Positions 12,166 to 24,307 are shown, numbered from the stretch's first letter. The stretch is DNA of 64,000 bases from Lumbricus terrestris (GCA_949752735.1 OX457036.1:4161624-4225623), one strand, 5' to 3'. Notes: a model not told the origin generated them from the sequence alone. A program made the numbers and translations.

Positions 12166-13362
12166 TTAACCCTCAAGTGACCAACTGGGGTCCCTGGGGA
12201 CCCCAGCACCGTTTCGACTCGTGTTACTTTTTTGCTATCGAATATTTTTTAACGACGTTTTATGAATTTGTCACATGGACATCGCTCACTATTTACGTAT
12301 AATTAAATACGGTTTAACTTTGACGGTTATTTTTTAAATATGAAATATCTAGTGGGGTCCCGAAGGACCCCAGCTTTATGATGATTTTTCTTATGGAACC
12401 GAACGCCACTTTATGCAAAGATATCATAACAGCGAGAATTGGTCCAGTACAATTTAGCGCAAAAGAAGCAATACAGACAATTCTTGACTACAGGGACGTT
12501 GGAAAATATGATAGTACGAATAATGACCATGTCCAGGACACAATTTCGTGCATTATGAAGTACCGGTAGACCTACATGAGATTTTACAACAAGGCAATTG
12601 AGCAGAAAACACTTTTCATATAATCACGGAAAGACTGAACAACGACGAAGTTACTGCTTTCCGTGACATCAGAAAGGTGCTTTCTGTTCAATTGCCAAAG
12701 CTTTTTTTCTTGGTACAAATCTGTGAGTGGATGAGGTTACCGTGATAGGAAAAGTTGTAATTTCAGGCAGTACTTAAAGTCCAAACCTGCAAGCTTTGAT
12801 ATCAAGGGGATCCGGACAATACCCCACCCATTACCCCCAGGCATTACCCCCAGCCATTACCTCTGTTTGTTTACATTTAGGTCCAGTGCATAAATGTATA
12901 TATATATAATTATATATGTATGTATGTATTTATGTACATACCTACATACACGCTCTGGACCTACATGCAAACAGACGGGGGTAATGGCGGGGGTAATGTC
13001 CTACGGAGTAATGACAGGGGTCATGGGCCGGAGGGGTAATTTCCTATACCCCTTTTAAATCCATGCCAAAAACATAGTCCTACTTCCTCGCTATGGCTTA
13101 TCCCGCATGTTAGCTGCTTTGTAAGGCGTCTTTGTAACGGGATGGCTGTGTTAGCGCGCTATATAAATTGTCCTGATTATTGTTATTATTTTTATTACTA
13201 ACTCATAGAAACTACTGACATTGCTTTTTTAAGCAATTTACATATGTTACCTTTGACAATATTGACGCATCAAGCAATGAACGCGTTATTAATTATTGGG
13301 GTCCCACGGGACCCCAGTTGGTCATATTAAGGAGCAAAATATGTTGGTCGCATGAGGGTTAA
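12166..13362. mobile_element. TTAA-flanked element family A (piggyBac-type MITE), intact ends
   Basis: Begins TTAACCCTCAAGTGACCAAC and ends CGCATGAGGGTTAA, with GGGACCCCAGTTGGTCAT just inside the right end mirroring ACCAACTGGGGTCC at the left. TTAA is present at both borders, as expected for piggyBac-type insertion. No transposase frame was recognised in 1.2 kb, so it is non-autonomous. It sits inside a retrotransposon RT relic. It contains a nested palindromic element at about 12805-13055. The left 169 bp recur at 63832-64000 with only a few differences, so the family was active fairly recently. Confidence 0.8.
12805..13055. mobile_element. Palindromic CATTACCCCC/GGGGTAATG element, short copy
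   Basis: Left arm GGATCCGGACAATACCCC then repeated CATTACCCCC words. Centre TGTATATATA plus short TATG/CATA runs. Right arm GGGGGTAATG words ending GGAGGGGTAATTTCCTATACC. Same architecture as 22118-23023. No clear target duplication here. Confidence 0.6.
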
Positions 13363-13480
13363 TCGGTTAAAATGCATTCGGTAAGTCAGTTATTTTCCAG
13401 TTACGTAGATATGAATTTCCCTTAAGCTTGTGAAACGTGTTGGGAATATTTTTACTTTTTCCAAGATATTGGCATGATAT
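13363..13480 (-). pseudogene. Upstream continuation of the 11605-12165 RT relic
   Basis: Minus strand reads ITDLPNAF followed by a decayed DTV, which corresponds to the IDLTKAFDTV motif that immediately precedes KHDIL in non-LTR RTs. The KHDIL part lies on the other side of the TTAA element, so the two halves were contiguous before insertion. Confidence 0.6.
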
Positions 13481-13717
13481 TGACAAAACCTTAGAGGCGT
13501 CTTTTTTTGGTCCACCCGGTATATTAATTGTCGTTCGATCTGCGTGTATCTTTAACAGGACTTACTAGACAATGTATGGATTAAGTTCGTGTAGAGATTT
13601 GCTTGTCATCAGTTTTTCATGAGAGACTCTGCTTGTCTGCCCGTCTATATAACCGCTTTTAAATAGAACAATTATCCTGTTATAGACGTCTGTCCCGGGT
13701 AACGCAGCGCTCCACTT

Positions 13718-13755
13718 GAACACCTCTACAACGTTTTTAATTAAGGCAATATATA
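13718..13755 (+). promoter_or_regulatory. PSE-TATA module 11
   Basis: Box GAACACCTCT (13718-13727), 20 bp, then AATATATA (13748-13755), preceded by GCAGCGCTCCACTT. A T-rich stretch (GTTTTCTTTTT) starts about 30 bp past the TATA box and a SINE follows at 13817. Confidence 0.5.
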
Positions 13756-13816
13756 CAATACCTGTATAGAAGCGATCGTTTTCTTTTTAACCCTATACCA
13801 GACTACATCTCTGAAT

Positions 13817-14038
13817 TTGTTTGTATGTGCACTTGTAGTAGCGCCCCTTCAAGCTCTCACTACTCAGAGGTGCTCCAGACTGCAGAGAGGACAGTGCATC
13901 GGAGTTTCACGCCGAAGCGCTGAGCAATTGCGAGTGAATGACTTGCTCAAGGTCCCTACGCGGCGACGTGAGGTGGATTCGAACCTCGAACCTTCCGGCT
14001 TCAAGGCAACGACGCCACCACTACACCACCGCGCCCCA
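13817..14038 (-). mobile_element. tRNA-derived SINE (family 1), near full length
   Basis: Minus strand starts GGGGCGCGGTGGTGTAGTGG (A-box-like) and contains GGTTCGAGGTTCGAATCC (B-box) about 45 bp in. It continues through CGCAATTGCTCAGCG and the conserved 3' part TCTGAGTAG, GGGCGCTA, GTGCACATACAAACAAA. Open frames across it are artefacts. The 3' part resembles LINE 3' ends in this window (for example 25125-25165). Confidence 0.85.
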
Positions 14039-14099
14039 CGACAGTTGTATATATGTATTAGCAGCCGATCTTGTTTCTCTTCTTCTTCCGAACCAATAA

Positions 14100-14255
14100 C
14101 GACATATTGTTCCTGTCAGGAACTTATGCGTCAACGTTACATTGGTGAGGAATTCATCTGTATCTCTGCTGCTTGAAGTGATTTCTCTTATCACGGACCT
14201 GCCACGCTGAGAGCGCTTCTGAGTAGCTCAGCATCTGCTGTGAGAATCAATCTAC
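14100..14255. repeat. Diverged repeat, copy 1 (partner 14720-14885)
   Basis: Shares with 14720-14885 the order CCTG-CAG-AACTT, CATTGGT, CATCTG-ATAT/CT, GTGATTTCTC, GGAC-TG-CACGCT and GATTTAC/AATCTAC. It includes a GAGAGCGCTTCTGAGTAG word typical of the LINE 3' tail. Confidence 0.5.
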
Positions 14256-14719
14256 AATTGTTAATATTAAATTATATGTGATTTGATCTCATTTGATTAT
14301 GTAAAAAGTTTGCTTCCTATTTCTTTTGCCTTCAGCCTTGGGATTCTCATCATGGTTACATAATAGCTAATTGCATTATTCAGTTACATAATTTACTGTC
14401 GCATTTGCAATGGGCACCATTTGCAACACCTTTTTTTATGAATACAAGTAATTTATTTAAGTAACTATTTTAAAAATGTCTGCAATCAACTGCATTCACA
14501 TGTAAGAAGGTTTATGAACTAACATTATTGTCTATAAAATTCGATAACCGTTTCATTGTGCTATGTCGAAAATCATCTACGACAGTACATCAGTCATTCT
14601 TCAACCAGTTGACCATCTGGAAGGGAGAGCCAGATGCGACCGTAGTAGCTGTTAATAATAGCAGACGATGCTTTTTGGGGATTTCAATGAACGATCAACA
14701 GTTACATTTATGAAGACAT

Positions 14720-14885
14720 AATTATTATACCTGCCAGAAACTTTGGTGTCGACTTTGCATTGGTTGGGAAGCCATCTGCATATCTTGACTGCCTGGTGTG
14801 ATTTCTCACTTCATGGACTTGTCACGCTCAGATCTCTTCTAAATGGCTCTGCTTTGAGAAGCGATTTACTGAATCATTGACTTTT
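14720..14885. repeat. Diverged repeat, copy 2 (partner 14100-14255)
   Basis: Second member of the pair, offset about 620 bp, same orientation. Confidence 0.45.
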
Positions 14886-14929
14886 TCACATTTTTCAAAG
14901 AGTATTAAAACTGTAATTTTTGGTGTGTA

Positions 14930-15009
14930 TGCGTCGACTTGAGGTGGATTCGAACATCGATACTTCCGGTTTCAAGGCAACGACGCCACCACTACACCAC
15001 CGCGCCCCA
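14930..15009 (-). mobile_element. SINE family 1, 5' (tRNA-related) fragment
   Basis: Only the tRNA-like head is present: on the minus strand GGGGCGCGGTGGTGTAGTGG to GATGTTCGAATCCACCTC. The 3' two-thirds are missing. Confidence 0.75.
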
Positions 15010-15183
15010 CAAATGATGGTGAAGTTCGGAAGGCAGCAAACGTCGACCTATTCTTTCGATTTAACTAGGTTAATATTATTCAACAACGAATTGATTTGAT
15101 TGAGAATGCTGCAGAAATGACATTGGCTTGTTTTTGGAACAATTATTCTGGACTGGAACATTCGATAATATAACGCTCCGCTT

Positions 15184-15221
15184 AAACACCTTCTTAACTT
15201 TTTGACAATCAATATATATAT
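15184..15221 (+). promoter_or_regulatory. PSE-TATA module 12
   Basis: Box AAACACCTTC (15184-15193), 20 bp, then ATATATAT (15214-15221), preceded by TAACGCTCCGCTT. Exactly 54 bp after the TATA start lies ACATGGTGC (15268-15276), followed by CCAACTTAT. Module 21 has ACATGGTGC at the same offset. AAGTTG/CAACTT flanking it could form a hairpin. Confidence 0.6.
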
Positions 15222-15549
15222 ATGGGCGTTGCGACGACGACGTTTATAAGCCCATGTAAGAAGTTGTACATGGTGCATGACCAACTTATCAAAAGATGCA
15301 TAATTATCTCGTGTGCCTGCACCTCTACTTTGCTTCTGAGTTTATTTCTTCTCTAAATATTTGTTGTTGTTGATTCTTTTCGTCAAGTACATGTGTCTAA
15401 TGACAATTTTTCATATGATGGTTGACTTCAAGAATATGGTGAATCAATAGATTAAATCGTGAAGTACAATTGTTTAGTATAACAAAATAAGATATAAAAA
15501 ATATTTCTTTGATGTGACAATGCATTGAGAAACTGATCGTAAATGTGCT

Positions 15550-15584
<35 letters not shown>

Positions 15585-15585
15585 A
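15550..15585. repeat. (GTT)n microsatellite
   Basis: About 12 GTT units; explains the poly-asparagine run on the minus strand. Confidence 0.9.
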
Positions 15586-15854
15586 ATATTGAATGTCATG
15601 CCATTGTAACATGATTGTGTTGGGATATTGTTAGTCGTCTTTGCTCTTGTTAGAGCAAAATTATATCTCATATTAACCTGTTTAAGAATTTCTTTTACTG
15701 AAATGTAGAAGCTATGAATCAAACTTGTTTTAAGAATGGTAATCAAGAAAAGTTTGTGAAATAGCTTGCATGTGACAATTACTGCAACATATTAATGAAT
15801 GTACCCAAGCAAAATATTTGGCATAAATTGTAAGCTTACATGTATTTACTGTTA

Positions 15855-16070
15855 ACCATTCTGCTACTAAACAATGAACGCTATAAGACGACGTACAATA
15901 ACATTATGTTAAGACTTGCTGAACAATGATATTGTTATGACAACGTTATATGGTTAATTTGGACGGACATCATAAATTCATTGTTACTACACTGTATAAG
16001 CTGTAATATGTCGTCAACGGCCTTTGATGTCATACGACGACGTTAAACTTTGGTTAAATAAAACGACGGC
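15855..16070 (+). repeat. Repeat R-C, copy 1
   Basis: From AACCATTCTGCTACTAAACA to CGACGACGTTAAACTTTGG plus TTAAATAAAA. A closely matching copy is at 57957-58170 in the same orientation. The ACGTTAAAC-type ending resembles ends of repeat R-B. No coding capacity. Confidence 0.75.
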
Positions 16071-16197
16071 AGATGACAAAAAACAAAGCAAGAATACTAT
16101 GATATCATGGAATAAACAAAACTATAAGGTAGCTTGGATCATAAGTAATTTATATCTTGATTTGCCAATGACTTGGAGGTGTACAAGCGGACAATTC

Positions 16198-16951
<754 letters not shown>

Positions 16952-17164
16952 GTCGTTAGAATACCAGGAGACACAGAGGCTCACGCAACCGATACGATTC
17001 TCACAGTCTATGCCAGAAGACCAGAATTATTGTAACAGTGGAGCTCCTATGCAAAATCTTCGCTTTTGTCTGCCGCTCTTTATTGGGTCTTGCCAAAGCC
17101 TATCTTCGCGAACTCTGTTGTCCTACTCTGAGCGCGCCGGTTCGCTACTCTCTTCGCCCTGCTA

Positions 17165-18125
17165 AGGGGAACATGCTCGTAGTCTCGTTCAGGGGCTTCT
17201 ATCCCCCCCCTAAGCAACCGGGCGCAATCCATCTTCTCCCCCCCCTTCTGAACCGGCCTTCCTTCTGCAATATAATGTAATCTAGCGCATGGCTTCCTCT
17301 AGTGTGGGCATGAAGGTTCGTTTGGAGGGAGCAAACGAGCATCCAGCAGACGATCGCCGAAGCATGTGTAGCGCCGAGAAGGGACCTGGTAAGAAATTTT
17401 TGCGATTTCCGCATTGCAATTTCAGCATTTTAAGCGTCCTCTTAGCAAAATTACTCTACTGTTTCAGTGGATGAATTGCTGCCAAAATTGGGCAGCCAAT
17501 TATGTTTTGCGCCTCTGATCAGTGCACTCGAGAGGCGTTACATAAATTTTTAGAGCACAATGCAATACAATAAAATACAATGTAGGTCCTACATTGTAAA
17601 CCCACGTAATAATGATGTTGCTTTACTAAGTGTTTAAGTACCAAATTTGACTGTCTGAAATTTGAAAGATAACATTGGAGAGAAGCCATTTAGTTGTGCA
17701 AAATAGTATTTGTAATAATATTATTTTTTAAATTTTAATTTTATTGCATTATTTATTAAAATAGTAAAAACATAACTATAATCATCTAATGGGAAATTTT
17801 TATTGTGGTATATTATAGCTGTTATAGCAGTTCATGTAATTCAAAAATTCAGATAGTAGCCTAACTAAAAACTCAAAGTGTATAAAGTGCATACATTTTG
17901 CTAAAAACTATAAGGCCTACCATTGTGTCCAAATTTATATGGAAGGGAAGCATTTTCTGAGGGGATCTTCCTCCTAGTGATGCCCACATTGAACGCTGCC
18001 CTCCATGTCCGACCTTCCCCCCCAACCGACGTGAATTTTGGCTGTCTTCTGATCCCCCCTATTTTTCACTGGGCGCAAGCTGCGCCCGCCATGTATAGGG
18101 ATAGAAGCCCCTGGTCTCGTTTGCC
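17165..18125. mobile_element. Possible fold-back element with inverted arms
   Basis: The left arm has CTCGTTCAGGGGCTTCTATC (about 17183-17202) and CCTCTAGTGTGGGCATGAA (17294-17312). The right arm has the inverse forms GGGATAGAAGCCCCTGGTCT (18098-18117) and CCTAGTGATGCCCACATTGA (17972-17991). The centre is AT-rich with no recognised coding sequence. Boundaries and class are uncertain. Confidence 0.45.
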
Positions 18126-18224
18126 CGTACAACTACCACGCAGAATGGGTGGTTGGGCCAGGTTGGCCTCTCGCTTTTGAATGGGAACCCCTTGATGTTG
18201 CGCTTGCTCTTTCATGCAGGTCCA

Positions 18225-18293
18225 TGCATCTGACACTTTTACCCTTGCGGAGTTGGGAGCGCTCCTGAGTTGTCACTTTGAATGAATACTATT
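18225..18293 (+). repeat. LINE 3'-tail fragment
   Basis: GAGTTGGGAGCGCTCCTGAG followed by an AATGAATAC tail matches the 3' end of the CR1-like LINE seen at 25105 and 28540. Confidence 0.5.
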
Positions 18294-19572
18294 TTAACCC
18301 TCATAGGGTCACGATTTTTTTTCAACCGATTTTGGTCACCGGGGGGTAGAAAAATACCCCCACTGTGATTCGCATGATTCCTATGATAAACTCCGATTTT
18401 CAAGTATAAAACTAAAAAAGTTATTTATAGAAGGTTCCCAGAATGCACTGGAACCAAAGTAACATATGCAGCACTGCAGGAAAATCAAAATTGCGGACAA
18501 AATGGCGGCCAGAATCTTAAATGTCTATAAGTGAAGTTATATATGCAATGGAAACATGATTTCAGAGTCTAAATCAACATTTTCGAGGTCAAGGAATGCA
18601 ATGGAACCAATGTCACATATGTGGCACTAAACGAAAATTAAAATGTCGGACAAAATGGCGGCCAGAATATTAAAATGGCTATTAGTGAAGTCATATGTGC
18701 AATGGAAACATGATATCAGGGTCTAAATCAGCATTTTCGAGGTCAAGGAATGCGACGGAACCAATTTCACTTATATGGCTCTGCAAGGAAACCACAACTG
18801 GGATAAAATGGCGGCCAGATTCTTGAATGTTCTATCAGTAAAGTTCTGTATCTAATGAAAAAATGATTTAATAATTTCTTGGTCAAATAATTTCATGAAA
18901 GCCACATTCTATATGTAAAATTGAGCCTATTATGCAATGAAATTATCATATCTAGTCGAGATTTTTAGTAGCCTATGATCACACTGCAGTTTAACTATTG
19001 CCGGCATTTTATATGTGCCACATTCATACTTCAATGTTTCATAACTTGATCTATTAATAGTTTCAATGTTTCATGACTTGACAGATAAAAGGTATACAGT
19101 CTATTCAGGCCTTGTTGCTGTCAATGCAATTGCTTTCAAGTGTACATGGCAAGATCGAACTTCGACAGCAGTAGGGCTTGATGCTACACTTGTTAACTTC
19201 GCGTGATTTGCTGTAGAAAATTTCATTTATTCATCCTAATTTTATGAAACCAAAACGATTTCTATTATAATGTCCAGATACTGATAAGGACACATTTTAA
19301 CAGCAAGACACTCATGTGTAAAGCATGCACAGTGCTATTTTAAAAAAAATCCTGAATAAAATAGCTAGGACGTGGTACATTTTCGTGCTTTATAGCTGAT
19401 TTGGGTGCATGAATAACTAATGAAACTGGATGCATTCTGTGCATAAAACATATTTAGGAAAAGTCATAGAAGCGATTTCTTCAACTATTTTCAGGGGGAA
19501 AAATTTCCGTGAAAAACCGAGATGGGGGTATTTTTTTAGCCCCCCCCCCCCCGGTGACCCTATAAGGGTTAA
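18294..19572. mobile_element. TTAA-flanked element family B with three YY1-like motifs
   Basis: Starts TTAACCCTCATAGGGTCAC and ends GTGACCCTATAAGGGTTAA: terminal inverted repeats bordered by TTAA, typical of piggyBac-type elements. GGGGGTA-type words lie just inside both ends. No transposase frame was recognised. Internally a unit of about 155 bp is repeated three times. Each copy carries AAAATGGCGGCC (18499, 18652, 18805), which matches the AA-ATGGCGGC core bound by YY1. Confidence 0.8.
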
Positions 19573-19664
19573 AATTGCAATTATAGTGAACAAACGACGA
19601 ATTATTGGTTTTTAAGCTGTCACAGTGTCACCCGCATCGATCAATAATGCCTAAGAAAAGCAAT

Positions 19665-19702
19665 ATACTTAAAGCTTTGTTATCAACGATATAAAGGTAT
19701 GC
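19665..19702 (-). promoter_or_regulatory. PSE-TATA module 13 (weak)
   Basis: Minus strand: box GCATACCTTT (19702-19693), 20 bp, then TTAAGTAT (19672-19665). Confidence 0.3.
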
Positions 19703-20310
19703 AAGTGAACACAATTTTTAGCAGAAAACAAAATCACTGTTCAGCGACATCTTGTGACTATAACTGCAGCTGATCTTAGTTTGTTTGCTGTTGTTTAACG
19801 GCAGTGTGTACTATAAAAGATGATTGGTATCGACCTCCTGCTGAACATGTACACAAGAAATGAAATAACAAATACATAAAATGAATGTATATCACGCAGC
19901 GCTGGTGAATAAGCTTCTACGTTGCTCACAACACTAGAGTAGAGCTCCTGAAGTTTAAAGTTGACGACCATGATAACGTTACATTGAGTCTCTGTGCAGG
20001 AGCAAGTCGGATCTTAATCGTCGTAATCGTCATCTTAATCTAAACAAAACTATAAAGCGCCACCGCCACTCAAAAGCCCGCTTTTTACTAGATAGCCTTC
20101 TTCTAGTCAAAAGTTTTGTTCGAAACTTTGCAGATGGTATCTCAATTGAGAGAATTAGGAATATAAAAGATTTCCAGTTATATAATAAAACGCTTGACCA
20201 TTCTTTCGTGGTTTCTGCCTTGATTAATTTTTAAAGCACTATTGAATAATGAACTCAATATAACTCAGTATGGAGCCTGAATCGGCTTATTGCCAAGGCG
20301 CACGTTCTAT
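19703..20310. other. Interval without recognisable gene
   Basis: A minus-strand GTTTAACGGCAGTGTG-type word near 19795 suggests a fragment of the R-B/R-C repeat endings. Otherwise nothing recognised. Confidence 0.35.
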
Positions 20311-20314
20311 TGGC

Positions 20315-20720
20315 CGCGTCCCTAAGTTAGGTCATGTTTCTAAGAGTATTCATGCTGTCGTTCGTTATCTCCTGCTCTCTCAGCGGATAAGAAACTGGAT
20401 TTCTGCATTGGTATAGAACAGCAAAGTTTCCTCATAGCTTTCGGAACTTTTCTGTTCTGCCTTGAATGTCCAGCCCGAGGTAATCTACATTCACTTGTCC
20501 AGGCTGAGCTTCTTGCCCCTCTTACATGGACCCCACATGACAACGCAGAGCTTTCTCAGTCGCTGACCCAGCCACCTGGAATGGGTTTCCTGTGGGACGT
20601 AGACCTGCAAATACCCTGGAATCAATCCACCGTCTTCTTTTCTAGCCTTAAGCCCATCCTATTTAGCGCTTCTGACTAGATAATCTTCAATGATCTCTGT
20701 GGAACTTTAGAAGTTATCCT
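20315..20720 (+). mobile_element. CR1/Jockey-type LINE 3' fragment
   Basis: Translation gives RAFSVADPATWNGFPVG (about 20552-20602), the same C-terminal motif as at 5450, preceded in another frame by HSLVQAELLAPLTWTP-like text. Frame shifts are present and the RT core is missing. Confidence 0.6.
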
Positions 20721-20879
20721 AGAGATAAATAAATAAGACCAAATAATTGAATAAATTGAATGATGCAATCCTTTACATACACACCATTTTAATGAATCAT
20801 AACAATGCAATATATTCTCGTTTGCCGGTCGGCCATCATCTGGTTATTCTGAGATCAATTTATCAATAATCGACGAACT

Positions 20880-20965
20880 CCGCCAATGGCTGCACTCTGC
20901 CAGTGCCAGTCCTAAGCCTGGATAAAGGAGGAGAACGTGGCTAATGGTCTTAAAACTGCAAATAC
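20880..20965 (+). repeat. Repeat R-B
   Basis: CCAATGGCTGCACTCTGCCA, then GTGCCAGTCCTAAGCCTGG, ATAAAGGAGGAGAACG, TGGCTAATGGTCTT. Confidence 0.7.
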
Positions 20966-21367
20966 TGCTAATAATCGACGGTCTGAAGGTTGGACGTCAA
21001 AGCAAAGGTCTTTACAGAATGATGTCGGTAATCAAGGACTATCTAACCTTAATCCGATCTCAAGTCTGTTGGAATTCAAACTTTGGATCCCAAACGGTCG
21101 GCTAGTGTAGTCAAGGATCATGTCCGTTGAATTATTTTAAATTCACAGGTTCGAGACCACACAATAACTAAAAACACCTATATAGGAACTAAGCATTTTG
21201 CATGTGCATATATTATAATAATCGTTTATATTCGTTCATTCGGTTATTCATTCGATTGTTAAGATAATTAGCATAATAGCCTTCTCCATAGGCCAAGCAA
21301 GAAACGAGTGTCAATAGAAGAGTTTTCCTTTTATAGACTGGTGTACTAGAAAACGTAAATTGCACTA

Positions 21368-21405
21368 AAATACCTTTATAATATTTTAAATCGTCGCAAT
21401 AAAGT
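21368..21405 (+). promoter_or_regulatory. PSE-TATA module 14
   Basis: Box AAATACCTTT (21368-21377), 20 bp, then AATAAAGT (21398-21405). A second box AAACACCTAT at 21172 has no TATA at +30. It is preceded by AGGTTCGAGACCAC (21148), resembling the GGGTCGAGGTCAT word upstream of modules 15, 33 and 51. Confidence 0.4.
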
Positions 21406-21825
21406 TCAACGACTGCAAAAAAAGTTACATTGAAACATCAGGAATTCCATGTTAGAACACTACAAAATATTTTATTCCAAGACGGGGAACATTTTCTGAT
21501 AGGCTTAGCCTTTGGATAATTCAAGTAATATGATAGTGAAAAGTTAATAAAGATGTGACATTCAGCTAAGATCCACCGTTTAGGATGTAGTTTAGTCGTA
21601 TAATAATATTGGAGTATGAAAGATCCATTGAAAGCATTGGTCACAAAATGCCGCTGTCAATAATGATTACTTTTCCAAACGAAACAACAGATAAAGTCAT
21701 TCCAGTCTCCATCCGACGTCCTATGGACTTGTGAAAGTGACTGCAAACATAAATGTCCGAATGAATGAATGAATGAATTCAAATTACTTCAAAGATATCG
21801 TTACTGCTATTCAGGCGTATATTAT

Positions 21826-21996
21826 TTTGTTTGTATGTGCACTTGTTATAGCGCCCCTCCAAGCTCCCTACTCAGAGGCGCTCCCGACTACAGAGCGGAC
21901 ACTGCATCGAAGTTTCGCGCCGAAGCGCTGAGCAATTGCGTGTGAAGGACTTGCCCAAGGTCCACGAACATACCCACTACACCACGGCGCCCTACA
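21826..21996 (-). mobile_element. SINE family 1 with internal deletion
   Basis: The 3' part is complete (GTTTGTATGTGCACTTG on the plus strand, then the GCGCCCCTCCAAGCTC block), but the B-box segment is deleted between the GTCCTTC and GCGCGG parts. Confidence 0.75.
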
Positions 21997-22255
21997 ATGG
22001 AGTGTTAAACACATGCTCAAAACGAATGAATGAGTTGCCAATATTATTCGGTGTGAATACATCCGGGTCGAGGTCATGCTGTTGCCACAGAAGTACGTGT
22101 ATAGAATAGGTTAATATGGTATCCGGACTTTACCCCCCGGCCCATTACCCCCCTGCCATTACCCCCCTGCCATTACCCCCCGCCCATTACCCCCCGTAGG
22201 ACATTACCCCCCTGCCATTACCCCCCGGTCTGCTTACATTTGGGACCAGTTTATG

Positions 22256-22435
22256 TGCGTTTGTATGTATGTATGTATGTATGTATGTATGTATGTATGT
22301 ATGTATGTATGTATGTATGTATGTATGTATGTATGTATGTATGTATGTATGTATGTATGTATGTATGTATGTATGTATGTATGTATGTATGTATGTATGT
22401 ATGTATGTATGTATGTATGTATGTATGTATGTATG

Positions 22436-22465
<30 letters not shown>
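22256..22465. repeat. (GTAT)n microsatellite
   Basis: About 210 bp of near-pure tetranucleotide, left half of the core of the palindromic element. Confidence 0.97.
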
Positions 22466-22466
<1 letters not shown>

Positions 22467-22481
22467 TACATACATACATAC

Positions 22482-22514
<33 letters not shown>

Positions 22515-22699
22515 TATAAGTATGTATGTAAGTGTGTATGTAAGTATATATGTATGTCAGTATGTATGCATTGTAAGTTTGTATGTAAGAATATATATAT
22601 GCATGCATATTCGTATGTTTTTCATGCCTACATACACACTTACATACATGATCACATACATACCTATACACACTTGCATACATACATACAAACGCATAC

Positions 22700-22890
22700 A
22701 CTCATACATACGACATACATACATACATACATACATACATACATACATACATACATACATTCATACATACATACATACATACATACATACATACATACAT
22801 ACATACATACATACATGTACATACATACATACATACATACATACATACATACATACATACATACATACATACATACATACATACATACAA
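22700..22890. repeat. (CATA)n microsatellite
   Basis: Reverse-complement partner of the (GTAT)n at 22256. Confidence 0.97.
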
Positions 22891-23089
22891 CTGGTCTCAA
22901 ATGTAAGCAGACCGGGGGGTAATGGCAGGGGGGTAATGTCCTACGGGGGGTAATGGGCGGGGGGTAATGGCAGGGGGGGTAATGGCAGGGGGGTAATGGG
23001 CCGGGGGGTAAAGTCCTAGACCCGTTAATATTTACTGTAACCGTCTGATAGAAGACGATTGCATTGGATTATTATACGCTGCTCGATTT

Positions 23090-23127
23090 AAACACCTTTA
23101 AGACATTTCTGTCTGTTCTACATATGG
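23090..23127 (+). promoter_or_regulatory. PSE-TATA module 15
   Basis: Box AAACACCTTT (23090-23099), preceded by ACGCTGCTCGATTT, 20 bp, then ACATATGG (23120-23127). The box is excellent, the TATA weak. Removing the inserted palindromic element (22118-23031) places GGGTCGAGGTCAT (22065-22077) about 110 bp upstream. Confidence 0.45.
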
Positions 23128-24065
23128 GAGGCAAAAGCTAATTTTACGACAAAATTTCCCTTGCCTTTTTTTTAGTTTGGATGCGTGTATAAGGTAAGAA
23201 AAAAATAACTGCAATAATATTATTTTTAAAAAAGTATTTTTTTGACGGCAACGTGTCTTTGTTGTCGTTATGATGTCATTAAAATCTGGATCCACCATCA
23301 ATCGCTTGGATGATAGAAAGCAGTAAGAATAATTCGAAATCTCAAATACATTTATCTTGTTTGGATGCATATTCTGCATTTAGATAGTTGGCCCATGTTA
23401 TTTGCCGTATAGCTTGACGGGTATTATATATTTACGCATTTATAGAAACATAATAATTAAAAAGAACAACAAGTGACATATTTTTACTGCACAAATTGCA
23501 ATATTTAAATGAAATTGGTATATGCATGATTCAGACAGTCTAGGCAAATAAATAAGGTGATTTTTAGTTTTAGCGACGTATAAACTATTATCGTACTTAA
23601 GCATTGCAAATCTGAATCCAAGTCTAAAGCGCCATTCCGAACCGTTCAGGAGAAAAAATGACATATATACATCATAAATATTATATGAAATTCAACGCTG
23701 GTGCTGGGTTCCTCAGTCAGTTTTCGCAACCAGTTCGAACAGTTGCACTTGGGTTCGCGTGCAATAACGATTGTCATTCTAATTCTGGGTTTCACTGCAT
23801 CACCGATTCCGTTTGAAAGTGACAAAGTATACATGAATTGATAACACTCAAGGCGTCAAATAATACGCTGCCTGAATGATCACTGCATTCGTGTCTGAAA
23901 GTCTACAATTGCATCATCCAGGATTGTCTACTTTAATTCTACACATATGCACCACGGTCTGTCAAAATGTATCCTTTCTGCTTAAGCCTATGTTATACAC
24001 CTTGTAGAATTTGGTAGTCCCACGACAAACCTTGGACTTAGAGAACAGAGATCATATCGCCCACT

Positions 24066-24307
24066 GGTTCTAGGACAAAATGGTAGCGGACAAATGGTAC
24101 GGACAAAATGGTACGGACAAAATGGTACGAACAAAAGGATATGTTTAAATGGAAGCTGGATGTGGGTATTTAATTGCTGAAATAGAGGGTGGATGGCCTT
24201 TTTGTGGCTGAAGTAGAATTAGAATTCCAGCTTTCATTTCATCCATGCCCTTTTGTCCGTACCATTTTGTCCGTACCATTTTGTCCGTACCATTTTGTCC
24301 GGTCACC
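24066..24307. mobile_element. Palindromic GGTACGGACAAAATGG element, exact 8-bp target duplication
   Basis: The left end GGTTCTAGGACAAAATGG and reverse-complemented right end GGTGACCGGACAAAATGG are inverted repeats. Each arm has several ATGGTACGGACAAA units. The element is flanked by CGCCCACT on both sides (24058-24065 and 24308-24315). At 242 bp it has no coding capacity. The termini share the GGTNNC-GGAC form with the element at 22118. Confidence 0.8.

Larger units (their letters stand above)
22118..23023. mobile_element. Palindromic element with CATTACCCCCC arms and TATG/CATA core; 8-bp target duplication
   Basis: The left end GGTATCCGGACTTTACCCCC and the reverse complement of the right end, GGGTCTAGGACTTTACCCCC, form terminal inverted repeats extended by several CATTACCCCCCTGC-like units (arms of about 140 bp). 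GTTAATAT flanks the element on both sides (22110-22117 and 23024-23031), a plausible 8-bp target duplication. The core is (GTAT)n at 22256-22465, mixed sequence, then (CATA)n at 22700-22890, so the whole can fold back. All YVCM and THIH frames here are artefacts. Confidence 0.75.

Noticed and set aside
22187..22953. Many MYVC and THIH frames on both strands
   Set aside because: Translations of TATG/CATA repeats. The same applies at 29911-30883.
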